Positions 33,124 to 43,455 are shown, counted from the stretch's first letter. The stretch: DNA of 64,000 nt from Breviolum minutum Mf 1.05b.01 (GCA_000507305.1 DF239171.1:1-64000), one strand, 5' to 3'. The notes: a model not told the origin generated them from the letters alone. Made by a program: numbers and translations.

Positions 33124-33248
33124 TATACCCTCCCTGAAACTAACGTAGTACCTGAAAATATGGTGTATCCCTGAAAGGAAAGGATCACCGAACCCAACTG
33201 CTGTCTTTCAGGGGCGAGCTGTTAGCTTGAGGCTTGAGGGAGTGTAGT
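33124..33248. mobile_element. family D Stowaway-like element
   Basis: TACCCTCCCTGAAACTAACG to GCTTGAGGGAGTGTA. Confidence 0.92.
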
Positions 33249-33636
33249 TCTGTTATGTAGGTAGACGTTAAGAAATGGAAACTTGATTAGTTAGGGAATC
33301 ACCGTTGGAAGCCCAAAAAAAATAGATATACACACACACACTCCATAAAACTAACATAGCCGCTAAAAATTGGGCCTTCCCATAGTCTCCCAACCACCAA
33401 GTTTGAGGTGCAAACTGCTAGTTTGTGTAAAGGAAGTTCTTTGTTTGATTTGGTTGCTCTTTTTTTAAATTACAGCTGTTCGCTTTGGGGCAGATTGTTT
33501 TTTTCTGACACTGCTGGTTACTTGCCCATGGACTATCCATACATTTCAGATCAGTTCAATGAAGCAAAGCAAAAAATCAATCATCAATCTTGTTCATCCG
33601 GGTTCCAATCATAGATGAGACTGCTTGTTCCAACAC

Positions 33637-33666
33637 CAGTGCCATGCTGTATCTCCAAATTGTTTC
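33637..33666 (-). CDS. possible IQUB-like exon (ETIWRYSMAL)
   Basis: Ten codons, phase 0, from TCTCCAATAG|GAA to GCACTG|GTGTTG. The ETIWxxSxAL pattern resembles a conserved tryptophan segment in the IQUB carboxyl half. The frame stays open for 19 codons past the donor. Linking exons to 34281 are missing, so the assignment is tentative. Confidence 0.45.
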
Positions 33667-33695
33667 CTATTGGAGAAATGAAGTGCCAAAGAAAT

Positions 33696-33806
33696 ACCCT
33701 TCCTCCCATAGTCATTGTCCAGTGGAAAATGGGTCCCTCCAATAGTAGTTTCCTTTCATTTGGGGTAGTTTTCCACTTCCATGATTATGGGAGAAAGGGT
33801 ATGCCC
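33696..33806. mobile_element. family K inverted-repeat element
   Basis: ATACCCTTCCTCCCATAGTC to GATTATGGGAGAAAGGGTAT. Confidence 0.9.
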
Positions 33807-34032
33807 TTTGCTCCTCTTCCAACCACAACTTAGTACACATGTGCATCTACCAACGCTAAGGTCAGACACAAGCACTGGCAAGTCATGAACGGCATGTGAA
33901 ACAAATCAGGCTTCATCACAAGACCACAAAAGGATCAGTTGATGTTTGTATCATGACTTTAGTGCGTGTAAAAATCATTGGTGTTTCTATGTGTCTGATG
34001 AAACACCTGCATGAAACAATCCATATTTCTTA

Positions 34033-34142
34033 GCTAGTTGGTGGTTTCAACCCCATTTGAAAAATATTCCTCGAATTGGATCATTTCCCCCCAGGTTTGT
34101 AGGGGTGAAAACAACCAACAAAAAAATCCATGAAACCACCAG
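34033..34142. mobile_element. family A MITE-like element
   Basis: CTAGTTGGTGGTTTCAACCC to GAAACCACCAGTTG. Confidence 0.9.
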
Positions 34143-34280
34143 TTGATAGCTTGGTAGTTTATCCCATTATTTACAGGTGGTTTATGCATCCCAAGTGGTT
34201 GTGTAGTTTAATGGTTGTTGAATACCAAAAAAACGAAGGATGCTCTTCATGTCAACCAACCGCTTAACCGCATCCCAATC

Positions 34281-34341
34281 CTTTGATTGGCACGGTGCTC
34301 AAAGGATGTGTGCCCGTTTGGTCGTAGAACTCCCGAGGAAC
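34281..34341 (-). CDS. IQUB: IQUB-like exon (VPREFYDQTGTHPLSTVPIK)
   Basis: Sixty-one bases, phase 0 start at an excellent acceptor (CCACTCCGCAG|GTT), phase 1 end at a GA donor (AAAG|GATTGG). KVPREFY directly after FNPEAIQFQ is the expected order. The Cys-rich segment that follows in the family was not found downstream. Confidence 0.78.
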
Positions 34342-34358
34342 CTGCGGAGTGGAACACA

Positions 34359-34457
34359 TGGGTGGCCCTCCAAAATGGATGGTGAAAATAATGGAAAACC
34401 CTATTAAAAATTGATGATTTGGAGGAAAAACCCACTATTTTTTTGGAACCACCCAAA
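34359..34457. mobile_element. family I element, diverged
   Basis: GGGTGGCCCTCCAAAATGG to ATTTTTTTGGAACCACCC; begins beside an IQUB exon. Confidence 0.82.
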
Positions 34458-34632
34458 TGAAGATGGGGTGATCAAAGTATATCTGGCCAACCAGTTGGGG
34501 CGCATAGTTGATCCCATAGGGCTTTAGTTGTACATTGCAAGTGGTTTTCACCCCAACTACTCTGAAGCATCAAACAGTTTCGTGATCACTTCAATCCAAT
34601 TGAAACATGCTTGTCAAAAAATGACAAGCTAC

Positions 34633-34791
34633 CTCCAAAAAACGAAAAATCTTGGAGCCAGCACCTGGTACCCACAAATCCCACAAAAAGAATGTCCCCC
34701 TTTCAGAAAGGGGGCATTTCAATTTCAAAAAGGCTTGCGGCTTGTCGGCTCCAACCCACCACCCAACAACTTTCGCAGAGATGCGAAAAAC
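34633..34791 (-). CDS. candidate exon or intronic open frame, 53 codons
   Basis: The frame is open in phase 0 from GGGCCCAAG|GTT to TTGGAG|GTAGCT and reads VFRISAKVVGWWVGADKPQA at its start. It lies between two IQUB exons and could be spliced in without a frameshift, but it would separate FQK from VPREFY, which look contiguous. It is either an alternative exon or a chance frame. Confidence 0.35.
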
Positions 34792-34846
34792 CTTGGGCCC
34801 ACCATGACTCGATGACGATTTACAAAATTTCTAGGGGACATTTAAC

Positions 34847-34950
34847 CCATAGGGTCGAACATGTATGCTATATTTACCTACATGAAAACCCATAAAAATC
34901 AACCATTCATGGATCGGCAAATATATCAGTCCCATGGATCCTACGGGAAT
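34847..34950. mobile_element. family C MITE-like element
   Basis: CCCATAGGGTCGAACATG to CCCATGGATCCTACGGG. Confidence 0.87.
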
Positions 34951-35303
34951 AGGGATCACAGTTGCTAAACCGAACTCATTTAAGCCACTTTGAACCAGGA
35001 CAAGGAGGTTGTTACCCAACAAATCACATTCAATTCATGAATCGCCTACTTGAAAGATTGCACCTGGCAGCAGGGTTTTAAAAAGGCCATGATTCCCAAA
35101 ATACACAATGCTTTGTCACATCTTAATGAAAAAAGACACACATACTGAGAAATGAATCATCCATATTACATCAAAATTGTTGTTTTTGTACATGGGGTGG
35201 TTATCCCAAATAGTGTAGGCACCACAAATAGGTTTAATAACCCTGAATACAAATCGACCAACAAAAAAATGCACCACAAACTGGAAAATATTTCGCACCC
35301 AAT

Positions 35304-35398
35304 CTAGTTGGTGGTTTCAGCCCATTTGAAAAATATTAGTCAAAATGGGAATCTTCCCCAAATAGGGATGAAAATACAAAATCTTTGAAACCACCACA
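35304..35398. mobile_element. family A element between long direct repeats
   Basis: CTAGTTGGTGGTTTCAGCCC to GAAACCACCA; flanked by a 15-bp direct repeat (35288-35302 and 35408-35422). Confidence 0.92.
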
Positions 35399-35657
35399 AA
35401 CAATAACATATTTCGCACCCAACTGTTTTCGCACTACTTCTGGATAACCATTAGTCAAAAGCCTACATGTTTCTGAAAAATTCAACAAAATGGAACCTCC
35501 AGAGATCCCAAGAGATCCCACCACCCCTTCAGCTTTTATTAAAACAACAAGGAACAAACAAACAAACGAACAAACAACCAACCAACCAACCAAAAAACTA
35601 ATGAGATTTTTCTCACCATCTCCAAACGACTTCGGGAATCATTTTTTGTTTTTGGGC

Positions 35658-35740
35658 CTTCTGGAACTGAATGGCTTCTGGATTGAACTCTGGAGTTTCA
35701 ATAAATTGCAGGAAAAGGTTAGCCAAGCGCTTCCGCAAGC
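35658..35740 (-). CDS. IQUB: IQUB-like exon (LRKRLANLFLQFIETPEFNP...)
   Basis: Eighty-three bases from CGGGAG|GC to AAG|GCCCAA, a GC donor. It encodes LRKRLANLFLQFIETPEFNP and ends EAIQFQK, the continuation of the previous block in IQUB. Two other frames are open, but only this one completes the split glycine codon. The frame also continues past the GC donor to a GTGAGA about 45 bases on. Confidence 0.93.
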
Positions 35741-36326
35741 CTCCCGAAACACAAGTTTTTGTGACGGAGTTTTGACGACGACTTGAAAACGGGTTGGTTG
35801 AAAAAAGAAAAATACTTTTTTTTCAGAAAGTCGCAAAAAAGGAGGTGCAGTTTTGTTCTTTGGAAACACCAGCTGGTTGGAAAATTGGAAAAAATCTTTG
35901 TTTCTTTTTGAAATGTGTCGATTTTTGGAGGTTTTGTGTTGTCGTTTAGCTCGTTGGTCTTGCTTAGTTCTCAGTGATTTTTTACCTACCCATCTGCTAC
36001 TCCTCAAAAATTGGAAGCCTTCACCCCATATTTCAAAGGTTAGGGTTTGGTTCCTTTCAGCCATGGAGATGTTGTAAAGTAGAGCCATTTTCAATCAGTG
36101 AACCATGAGGATTCCCAGTTGAAACAAGGTATGCTGGGGTGAAGGACATAGGGTACCCTCCCCTGGTAGAGGTCTAAACGACCTTCTCTGACTGATCAAA
36201 GATGAGTTGAGAAAACGACCAAACCCTGATCAACGACCCACAAACACCTGTAGTCAAACCCCCCCGAACTTCCCCAGTTTTCCACTTTCCGGAACGCCCG
36301 TTTCAACCATCCCTAAAACCATCTAC

Positions 36327-36426
36327 CTGCGAAGGACTTTTCAGGGCGGCCACGATTTAGCATATCAGCTTCGCGATCAATAAGATCCACCATTTCACGT
36401 GTCAAGTTGCAATCAAACTCTTTCAC
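36327..36426 (-). CDS. IQUB: IQUB-like exon (VKEFDCNLTREMVDLIDREA...)
   Basis: One hundred bases, phase 0 start (AGCTTCAG|GTG) and phase 1 end (TTCGCAG|GTAGAT). It encodes VKEFDCNLTREMVDLIDREAD and LNRGRPEKSFA, the strongest single block of family-like sequence here. The phase-1 glycine codon is completed at 35740, giving FAGLRKRLANLF. Confidence 0.93.
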
Positions 36427-36454
36427 CTGAAGCTTTGGGCCCCAAAAGCTTAGC

Positions 36455-36566
36455 CGATCGTTAGTAACTAACCCTTGGAAATGGCGTTGCAAATGGGTAA
36501 CTGGGGTTATAACCCTACTTATAGGGCTTATAACTCCGTTTAAAAACTAGTAGGAGCTCACCTTGC
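36455..36566. mobile_element. family M inverted-repeat element
   Basis: AGTAACTAACCCTTGG ... CTAGTAGGAGCTCACCTTG. Confidence 0.75.
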
Positions 36567-36990
36567 AAGCTTTCGGGAGATGGATTGTGTGGAGGGGTGT
36601 CCCGCTTGTCTTTCTGGAAAGATCTTTAAAATGAAACTCAGAAAGGGATGAAAATATCGCAACCCCCAACAAAAGGAAGGAAGCATGGCCCATTTATTGA
36701 GAATAAAAACGAAAAATCCCTGGAACTTCTGGTACCAAATAGATACTGGTTTTAATGCCTTTGACAAATCCAATTTGGGGTGTTTCATTGAAAAAAATCA
36801 ACAAAACCTGCAGGTGTTTTCATTGTATTTCATTGTGAACATTTTTCTGGAGGGCTTGTTGGTTTAGTATCTTTAGATGCCTTTTTTTGCCATGCTTTTT
36901 GTTCCCTCTATAGAAGGAACTGCCAAAAATGCTCGGAACATTCGGAGCTCAAAACAAAAAAGATTGGACAAATACATACTGAAACTCATG

Positions 36991-37096
36991 ACTAGTGTGG
37001 TTGAGCCACCCGATTTGAAAAGTATGGATTCAAAACGGGAATCTTCCCCTAAATAGGGGTGAGGATTAAAAGAAATGTTTGAAACCAACACCTAGG
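36991..37096. mobile_element. family A MITE-like element
   Basis: CTAGTGTGGTTGAGCC to GAAACCAACACCTAG. Confidence 0.88.
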
Positions 37097-37525
37097 TAAG
37101 ATCGGTGAAAAACGACCCAAACCCTCGTGATATATGCCAAAATGATATCATATGCCAAAAAACATCTGTGTATGAGCCACAAAAAAAACAACTCTTACTT
37201 TCCGTTGTACTGGTTGTTTAATTTTGATCCTTATAATGGTTATGAAACAGTCCTCACATAACTGGATAGTATTTCATCTCCTATCTACCTTAAACTACTG
37301 TTTCTTTAAATTGCTCACCTCAATTTTAGAGGATTGAACCCCCCCCGGAAATAAAGGGGCAAACAAAGTCGTTTCAAGTGTGTTTCAAGTGACTATGTGT
37401 GTATGTACATATGATCACATATCATATAATTCATATATATATATATATGTGTGTGTAGCTATGTATGGCATGTTGAATCATTATATCAAAATATCCCGCA
37501 CTTTCTTTTCCAACAACAAAAAAAG

Positions 37526-37625
37526 GTAAATTACCCCTCACAGCATTTATCCAAGCTCTCGAGGCAGCTTTGGTATTGTCAAAGAACTGTCCACTTCACG
37601 TGGAGAAGCACGTCAAGACCTCAGA
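37526..37625 (+). CDS. plus-strand candidate exon inside an IQUB intron
   Basis: The frame reads LPLTAFIQALEAALVLSK between AAAAAG|GTA and TCAGA|GTGAAG. The minus strand is closed here. A second plus frame reads SSRGSFGIVKEL, superficially like a kinase glycine loop. There is no neighbouring plus-strand exon, so this could be a nested gene, a decayed insertion or chance. Confidence 0.28.
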
Positions 37626-37852
37626 GTGAAGATTCTGGGCAATTAGCCTGAATTAAGCGGATTTTGATGGGATTTTGGAGGTTTTCCCTGACTAAAACCA
37701 CCATTTAAGGTGACCTTTCCAGGCGGGAAAGGTCGTTATAAATTGCGAAGAGTAGATTGCATCCCAGCAATGATGTGGTTGTTGCAACAGGCTGGATAGC
37801 TCTCGAGGCTTACTCTAAGCATAGATGAACCAACTCTCAATACAAACCAAGA

Positions 37853-37970
37853 TACACCCCTGAAAACTAACATGTCCCCTAGAAAGGGAATAACTCAAAA
37901 GGGAAGTACGTCTTCCAACCACAGATTTTCAGGGGACATGTTTGTTTTGAGGGATGGTAGATCCCGGTCA
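37853..37970. mobile_element. family D Stowaway-like element
   Basis: TACACCCCTGAAAACTAACA to TGTTTGTTTTGAGGGATGGTA. Confidence 0.9.
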
Positions 37971-38367
37971 TCTTGGAGTTCTATTACAACTAGCAGCTGG
38001 CATCTGTGAGGCCGTAAAGGACACTTTGGAGTTATCATGACGATGATTGTGCCAGATTCTTACTATCATGGCTATTACATTCGTACCATACGCAGTCTAA
38101 GTTTCTAGTCTTGTCTAAGTCTTCTCAATATTTGTACTGTGCATTTTCGAATTATCATTGGCACTATCCTGCCATATGTGTTCTCATCATCCTACGGAAT
38201 CTCTTCGTGTCACCGCGAGCCGTTTCAAGCCCCCTCTTGGGCGGGGCCCCCAACGTTCATCCACCGTGAGGAGGGGTAAACGAAGGCCACTATAAAGATC
38301 CATCAACTCCTTGAGAAAAAAAACATATGTTTTGTGGTGGTTGATTGCTTGAATGTTTGGTCAAAGG

Positions 38368-38513
38368 GACTACTGGGATGTCCTGCTGGTACTGGATGTA
38401 ACTGGACTATAACCCTTATATAATCCTTATATAGGTAGGTTGGATACGTCCCTTAAGTAGGTGAAATCAACCAACTTACTAACTAGTTACTAACTTCCTG
38501 GGACACCCTAGTA
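38368..38513. mobile_element. family E-related element
   Basis: TACTGGGATGTCC to CTTCCTGGGACACCCTAGTA; shares GGTTGGATACGTCCC with 21218-21391. Confidence 0.88.
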
Positions 38514-38534
38514 CAAATCATTGGCCTATCATTG

Positions 38535-38632
38535 GCCAAATTGGTCAACTCGGTTGATGAGTTGATTGGTTGATGATGGATTGATTGATGGATTGATTTG
38601 TTGATTGGTCAAATTGGTTCTTTGGTTGATGA
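38535..38632. repeat. degenerate TTGAT-rich tandem tract
   Basis: Repeated TTGATTGG / TTGATGGA words; nothing else seen. Confidence 0.75.
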
Positions 38633-38950
38633 TATAGATACTAATACCAAAACACTCCATTTTTTGGTGCTCTATTTGCGTGTTCCAAAAATTGCATTTT
38701 TTACACCAAGCAAACTGCGTGGAGTCCCCCCATCCGGTGGAACAAACAAAATGTGATATGAGTTGCCCCTCCCAAGATGAAATAGTAGGGGAATGAGTCA
38801 GCTTGAGTTCAGGATCAGCAGCTGGTGAAAGCCCTAGACCTTAGGAAATTCCCCGACGTCTTTGGTAACTATTTCGTAGGGCAACTATCATAGCAGCATT
38901 GGGTTTTTTGTATCGTAGCGTAACTATCAAGCAGTAGATTTTATAGTCCA

Positions 38951-39034
38951 GATGCTCAATGTATGGTAATATTTACCTACATTTACCATGAAAAATAGCC
39001 AGATGTAGTTAGATATGCCATACACTGAGCATCT
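38951..39034. mobile_element. family C MITE-like element beside an IQUB exon
   Basis: CAGATGCTCAATGTATGG to CCATACACTGAGCATCTG; 18-bp termini. Confidence 0.93.
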
Positions 39035-39048
39035 GGGTAGGTAACTAC

Positions 39049-39213
39049 CTTTCGTAGAGTAACTATTGGTTGGCCGTTTGGTTGGCTTAACGCCCCCAAT
39101 TCTTTTAAAAGCATATCCAGGTGGTCGACTATGCTGACTTGATTTCTACTTTGGGATTTCTTGGGATAGGCTGGTATCCAAGAAGTTGCGGTCAGGCATC
39201 CACAAACTATCCC
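39049..39213 (-). CDS. IQUB: IQUB-like exon (GIVCGCLTATSW...VSIVDHLDMLLKEL)
   Basis: Fifty-five codons open in phase 0 from CCCAGAG|GGG to AAG|GTAGTT, joining in phase to VKEFDCNL. The VDHLDMLLKEL part fits the LDERLDVLL segment that precedes VKEFDC in relatives. The first 25 and last 15 residues have no obvious counterpart, so the true exon may be shorter or the protein may carry insertions. Confidence 0.65.
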
Positions 39214-39216
39214 CTC

Positions 39217-39320
39217 TGGGTAAACGATCACATAGCTGGCTGGAATATCCCCCATTTTCTATAGGAAATACATCTTCAAAAGGTCCATGTTCCATTGCCA
39301 TGTTAGTTTACCGGAGTGTA
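39217..39320. mobile_element. family D2 element (TTTACCGGAGTGTA type)
   Basis: GGGTAAACGATCACATAGC to GCCATGTTAGTTTACCGGAG; starts four bases from an IQUB exon. Confidence 0.87.
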
Positions 39321-39422
39321 ATACACCCTGGAAAATCAACATGGAACACAATGATGCAGGTTTGGAAGATGATTGTCCTTTGTAAATGTTTTTTGGGCTC
39401 CATGTTAATTTTCAGGGGTATA
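39321..39422. mobile_element. family D Stowaway-like element
   Basis: TACACCCTGGAAAATCAACA to TGTTAATTTTCAGGGGTATA; adjacent to the D2 element. Confidence 0.9.
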
Positions 39423-39716
39423 ATCATTGACTGAAAAATGGTAAGGTGAAAGAATCATCATCTTGTCATACATCTAGCAATCTGCGACAAGATGTCACCA
39501 ATGGAAAAACCCAAATAATTGTTTTTTGGATGACATCATCTTACCTCTATATGGCTAGATCCATATTATATATGATTTATGTATTCCATATATGTATATA
39601 TTATAACTAACTAACACCATCCTAAAGTAGATCTTGCGCAAACAAAAATAAAACCTGCACCAAAATCTTCCCCAACTTCCATCCCTCCCGTTTCCAGTAA
39701 AAAGCTTGGAACCGTC

Positions 39717-39798
39717 CTTGGCACGTGTTGTGAAGGGTGTGTGCACCGTGGTGGTTTCTCCGTCTGTCTGCAACCAGACTTTTGGTTGCGCCATTGAC
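39717..39798 (-). CDS. IQUB: IQUB-like exon (MAQPKVWLQTDGETTTVHTP...)
   Basis: Eighty-two bases, starting phase 2 (CCTGAG|G TCA) and ending phase 0 at a GA donor (AAG|GACGGT). It encodes MAQPKVW, DGETTTVHTPF and TTRAK, matching the MAxPKxWxxxDGxxxxVxTPFTxRA block of the family. The frame stays open for about 19 codons beyond the chosen donor. The acceptor side abuts a decayed copy of element family B. Confidence 0.9.
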
Positions 39799-39897
39799 CT
39801 CAGGACGGTTGGAAGAAATCCGGCTCACCAGTTGATTTAGCAGGTAAGTATCGCAATATTCAAAGGGTTTTATAATTTTATACATCCCAAGTGGTTT
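39799..39897. mobile_element. decayed family B element beside an IQUB exon
   Basis: Starts directly at the IQUB exon edge; terminus decayed to GGTTGGAAGAAATCCGG; interior and CATCCCAAGTGG retained. Confidence 0.78.
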
Positions 39898-39981
39898 GAA
39901 CCCATCTGAAAAATATGTCAGTCAAATTGGATCATTTCTGCAACTAGGGGTGAGAAGAAAAAAAATGAAACCACCAGCTAG
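39893..39981. mobile_element. family A element fused to a family B end
   Basis: Left terminus merges with the CATCCCAAGTGG of family B; right end GAAACCACCAGCTAG. Confidence 0.82.
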
Positions 39982-40005
39982 AAAGCATATAGGTTCACAT
40001 ACCCC

Positions 40006-40132
40006 CTCGAAGTTGAACAGGAATAGAGCCTGAAAAGCTACCGATTGCTCCAACTCTGAAGCCGGATCGTCTTCCAGTAGCACCATGGCTTTCAGGGGCG
40101 AGCTGTTGAACTTCGGGTGGAGTAGCGACAGG
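40006..40132. mobile_element. family D Stowaway-like element
   Basis: TACCCCCTCGAAGTTGAACA to GCTGTTGAACTTCGGGTGGA. Confidence 0.87.
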
Positions 40133-40742
40133 AGTTCTGATCCGACTCTGGTAGGAACCCCAACATAGCGGGTGGGAAAATAGGATATACATGACTACAA
40201 CGAACGCACATAGGATATACACACTAGCTGGTTGGAAAATCACACCCATGTCCAAGAGGTTTTACAGGATACCCTCATTCATGGTCCACGTTCCATGCTA
40301 ATCTACTGGAGTTATTAGATGATTGGAAGCAATTGTCCAAACATTTTCACCAAATGATTCCATATCGAAACGGTGGTTACGGGCCGACAAGGACAGAATT
40401 AGATAGTAACCCAGGGATTCATAGGGATATTTGCAACCAACCAGGTTACCAGGTTCCGGGGGCATTGATGGGGATACGATTACAGTACTTTCCTGTTTCA
40501 TGTATGTATTTGATGTGGTGTTCCATGTTCATGTTCGGAGGTGTAGTGGCTATATGTGTTTGGGATAAGTTCAAGAAAACCTATATACATCAAATGATCA
40601 TGAAATGATGACGATCCTGTACCAATCCTGTCAAAACAAAAATGTTGATGAACATATCTTTCCTGCATCTCTTATCCAACTCTTCATCACCAACAAAAAT
40701 CTATTTACGAACGATCCACTTTTCTATATGTTTCTTGTAATT

Positions 40743-40793
40743 ATGTATGTGTATATGTAAATATATATATATATATATGTATATGTATGTATA
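40743..40793. repeat. TATG/TA alternating tract
   Basis: ATGTATATGTAAATATAT-type repeat. Confidence 0.85.
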
Positions 40794-40989
40794 CACTAGG
40801 ACCCCCTGAAACTCGAGAACTCGACACCCCAAAATGACGCCAAAAGATTGAAGCCGAAAATCCATACATGGATTCCAACCAAACCCATCATTTTCTCATA
40901 TCATTTTTGAATGTCAGGAGTGTGTGTTTCTGGTTCCCTGGATCTCCAGATCTCTCCCCCAGATCTCCACCTGTTTAGGTGATCCGGAC

Positions 40990-41033
40990 TCCAATTTGCC
41001 TTTGATCTTGCTATCCCGATTTTGTGAATGCGC
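40990..41033 (-). CDS. IQUB: IQUB-like exon (AHSQNRDSKIKGKLE)
   Basis: Forty-four bases, starting phase 0 (ACCGACAG|GCG) and ending phase 2 (TTGGA|GTCCGG). The split glutamate codon is completed by the next exon at 39798, giving KLESMAQPKVW. It is a charged linker of the length expected between the TIDKLK and MAxPKxW motifs. Confidence 0.87.
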
Positions 41034-41144
41034 CTGTCGGTTTGCAGCACTTTTTTTCGAAAAAAATTGGCTCGGAACTCGTTTTCGAGGGAAAGTAGGG
41101 GTCCATGTCCAAAAATTAGAGGTACCAGGTATGGTACTTGAAGA

Positions 41145-41302
41145 TACTTGAAGGATCACCCCAGGACGGACGTAAATGCTGATCGGATCTAACCCCCATT
41201 TTTAAGTCATGAAAAAGTTCGGCCATTGGGAAGGGGTCCCCACGTTACCCGATCCCACCATGGGCAAACTAGCCACGTATCCGTGACCCGTCCTGGGGCC
41301 CG
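41145..41302. mobile_element. family G MITE-like element
   Basis: TACTTGAAGGATCACCCC with GGACGGACGTA; right arm decayed. Confidence 0.78.
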
Positions 41303-41735
41303 TTCCTAGAAGTCGGTGTTTGGCGTTTGTCGTTGGATGTGTTAAATTGGTGATGATGATTTTGCCCACTGTTATAGGCTGTAGGCATGTCCTAAATAAA
41401 AATCATCAACATAAATTTTGTTGGGTCAACCTGAAAATGATGGTTTCTTTTTGGATGAAAAAAATGTCAGGGGCGAGCTGTTATACTTTCAGGGGAGCGT
41501 CTACTCAAAAATGCTCGCGTGTTTTGAGATTGCCAATTACAAAAAAGGATCGGACAATGAGGAACATCTGCACAAATTGAACCCTCTTGCACCCCCAAAT
41601 TTCAAACGCTGTTCTCTTTTTCCACGCGTTGAGACGTGCATTTGTCTCTTCTACATGTAGTATCACTACTTACTACGTGCATCAGGGGATGCACCTGCAA
41701 CTTGGTGTGGGCAGCTTTGAATAAATCTATTTCTA

Positions 41736-41853
41736 CCCTTCCTCCCACCATGTTTCAGTGAAAAATGGGTCCCTCACCTTCCAAATTATCCCCGCCATTT
41801 TCTAGTGAACCATGATTAATGGGGTGAAAGAATAGGGATTCCCACTCGAGTGG
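41736..41853. mobile_element. family K inverted-repeat element
   Basis: TACCCTTCCTCCCACCATG ... CATGATTAATGGGGTGAAAG. Confidence 0.82.
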
Positions 41854-42050
41854 TGTTTAGCCACCCGTTCCAAAAGTACCAATGACTGAATAAATGCTTG
41901 GCTGACTGATTTTACACCCAGAACCAGACACACACATCCAGCGCCATCGAACCCACCGGCGCCGCCCCAAGGCATTTATAGGTGTTATGACTAGTCTGAC
42001 TAGTAGGGTGGGGCCCATCTTGTATGATAACAAATTATAGTACCCGAAGG

Positions 42051-42158
42051 ATCATTGGACCCTCAAACTTGGATATTTTGAGGACCCTACCCCTGCGTCA
42101 CACAGGTTCAAACCCTTCCATTGGAGGGTCCAAGATGTCCAAGATCCTCAGGGTACTA
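42051..42158. mobile_element. family H MITE-like element
   Basis: TACCCGAAGGATCATTGGAC to CCAAGATCCTCAGGGTA. Confidence 0.92.
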
Positions 42159-42264
42159 TACTTCTGAACAAATGGTTGGGAAATTTGAGATACCGCCAAT
42201 CTCCCTCCAAATCATCATCCCCACCCTTCGGTCCGTTCGCACATTTTTCTAGTTATTAGGGGAC

Positions 42265-42306
42265 CTTGATCTTTAGCTTGTCAATCGTCTGCAACAGCTT
42301 CGTCTC
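42265..42306 (-). CDS. IQUB: IQUB-like exon (ETKLLQTIDKLKIK)
   Basis: Fourteen codons, phase 0, from CACATCCAG|GAG to AAG|GTCCCC. KETKLLQTIDKLK is a near-invariant landmark of IQUB as remembered and anchors the identification. It is followed in frame by AHSQNRDSKIKGKLE at 41033. Confidence 0.92.
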
Positions 42307-42548
42307 CTGGATGTGTTTTTCGAGTAACACTGGTGACTGGTGGGTTCCACAAACTCAGGCTACACATAGGTTCATGGGTTGTAGGGTTACCCAACCATTT
42401 CCATACATGAAGGATCATGAAGGTTTGGGGAACCCTGTATACACTGTCGACATGTGCAGCTAAGATAGCTAAGCTAATTCCCACGGATTTTCTTGAGAGG
42501 AAGAAACAAAGTCTGAATGCCTCGGGTAGATGCATGCATTTGATCACA

Positions 42549-42642
42549 TTTACACCCCTGAAGATTAACATGGAACATAATCATGGAGGTTTGGAAGATC
42601 ATTTTGTAGGTGAACCAGCCGTTAGTCCTCCAGGGTGTAATT
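42549..42642. mobile_element. family D Stowaway-like element
   Basis: TACACCCCTGAAGATTAACA to CGTTAGTCCTCCAGGGTGTA. Confidence 0.88.
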
Positions 42643-42758
42643 TCACGTAATTTCATGTAATTTCCTTTGAAAACATTATGTTTTTGAGGTCCAAAACCCC
42701 CTTACCTTCCGGGGTGAAATCCATCACAAGCTCGCAGCACGATCTCATGGCATGGCTC

Positions 42759-42797
42759 CTTCCGAAGCAATTCGTACTGAGCAGCACGACGCGTGGC
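42759..42797 (-). CDS. IQUB: IQUB-like exon (ATRRAAQYELLRK)
   Basis: Thirteen codons, phase 0, from GGTTTTGCAG|GCC to AAG|GAGCCA, a GA donor. It joins to ETKLLQTIDKLK, giving ELLRKETKLLQTID as in the family. A canonical GTAAGG lies 50 bases downstream in an open frame; using it would insert 17 unrelated residues, so it is either a decoy or an alternative donor. Confidence 0.87.
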
Positions 42798-43120
42798 CTG
42801 CAAAACCGTGGGTTTTTTTGGTGATCAAAAAAATCAACCCTGAGAATCCCCAGAAGCAAAAACCCCTCTTTTTTTGGAGGGTCCCAATGATTCTTATAGG
42901 GAAGAAAGTCACAACTTTCCGGAAAGAAATCGCTACACGGATGATTTTTTGGGTGACTTTTGCATGTAACGTTTAACATAACAAAATCCTATCTAAATTC
43001 TATACGGTACGTCTAATACAAATAATGGTCCGGTACTAAGTTTAGTGGTTTTTTTCCACACCAAGCTTCCGGCAGATGCTCCTCCAATCTGAAACCACTA
43101 TTCGCGAACAAGACAAAGTA

Positions 43121-43282
43121 CAAGGTGGGACCCCGAGCCGATCCTTCTAAATGGAGTTATGAGTTATAACCACTACAAATGGCCCTATAAATGGAGAATT
43201 GGGTTTATAACGGTTATAACCCTACTTATAGGGGTTATAACCCCCATTTATATACAACCAGTAAGGGGCCCGACCTTGTAGT
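43121..43282. mobile_element. family M inverted-repeat element
   Basis: ACAAGGTGGGACCCCGAG to AGGGGCCCGACCTTGTAG. Confidence 0.85.
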
Positions 43283-43374
43283 AGTTTTTTTTGTTTTCCG
43301 GCTGCAATCATTCAATTGGCCAGAGATATCTTCATTATTTCATTGATGAGAATTTCCGATTCCAAAAATCTCAG

Positions 43375-43455
43375 GGTCTTCAAGGACACTCAGGGTCTTC
43401 ATTATTTCATTATTTCATTATTTCATTGAATCTCAGGGTCTTCAAGGACACCCAG
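43375..43455. repeat. short tandem repeats (CTCAGGGTCTTCAAGGACAC; ATTTC)
   Basis: A unit CTCAGGGTCTTCAAGGACAC occurs at both ends of a run of four TTATTTCA units. Confidence 0.88.

Noticed and set aside
33470..33614. Plus-strand frame SLWGRLFFSDTAGYLPMDYP with a CAG acceptor
   Set aside because: It is antisense to a better minus-strand exon candidate and has no plus-strand partners.
35408..35526. 39-codon open frame (VVGSLGISGGSILLNF...), with a similar one at about 35182-35252 and another at 35990-36053
   Set aside because: They fall inside introns between IQUB-like exons and their phases do not fit either neighbour.
35639..36094. Longest ATG frame of the window (151 codons, minus)
   Set aside because: It runs through introns and a real exon in the wrong frame; composition is Phe/Lys-rich from A/T runs.
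37552..37650. Plus-strand frame SSRGSFGIVKEL resembling a protein-kinase glycine loop followed by RVKIL
   Set aside because: No other kinase motif nearby, and a better splice-bounded frame overlaps it on the same strand. A short match of this kind is expected by chance.
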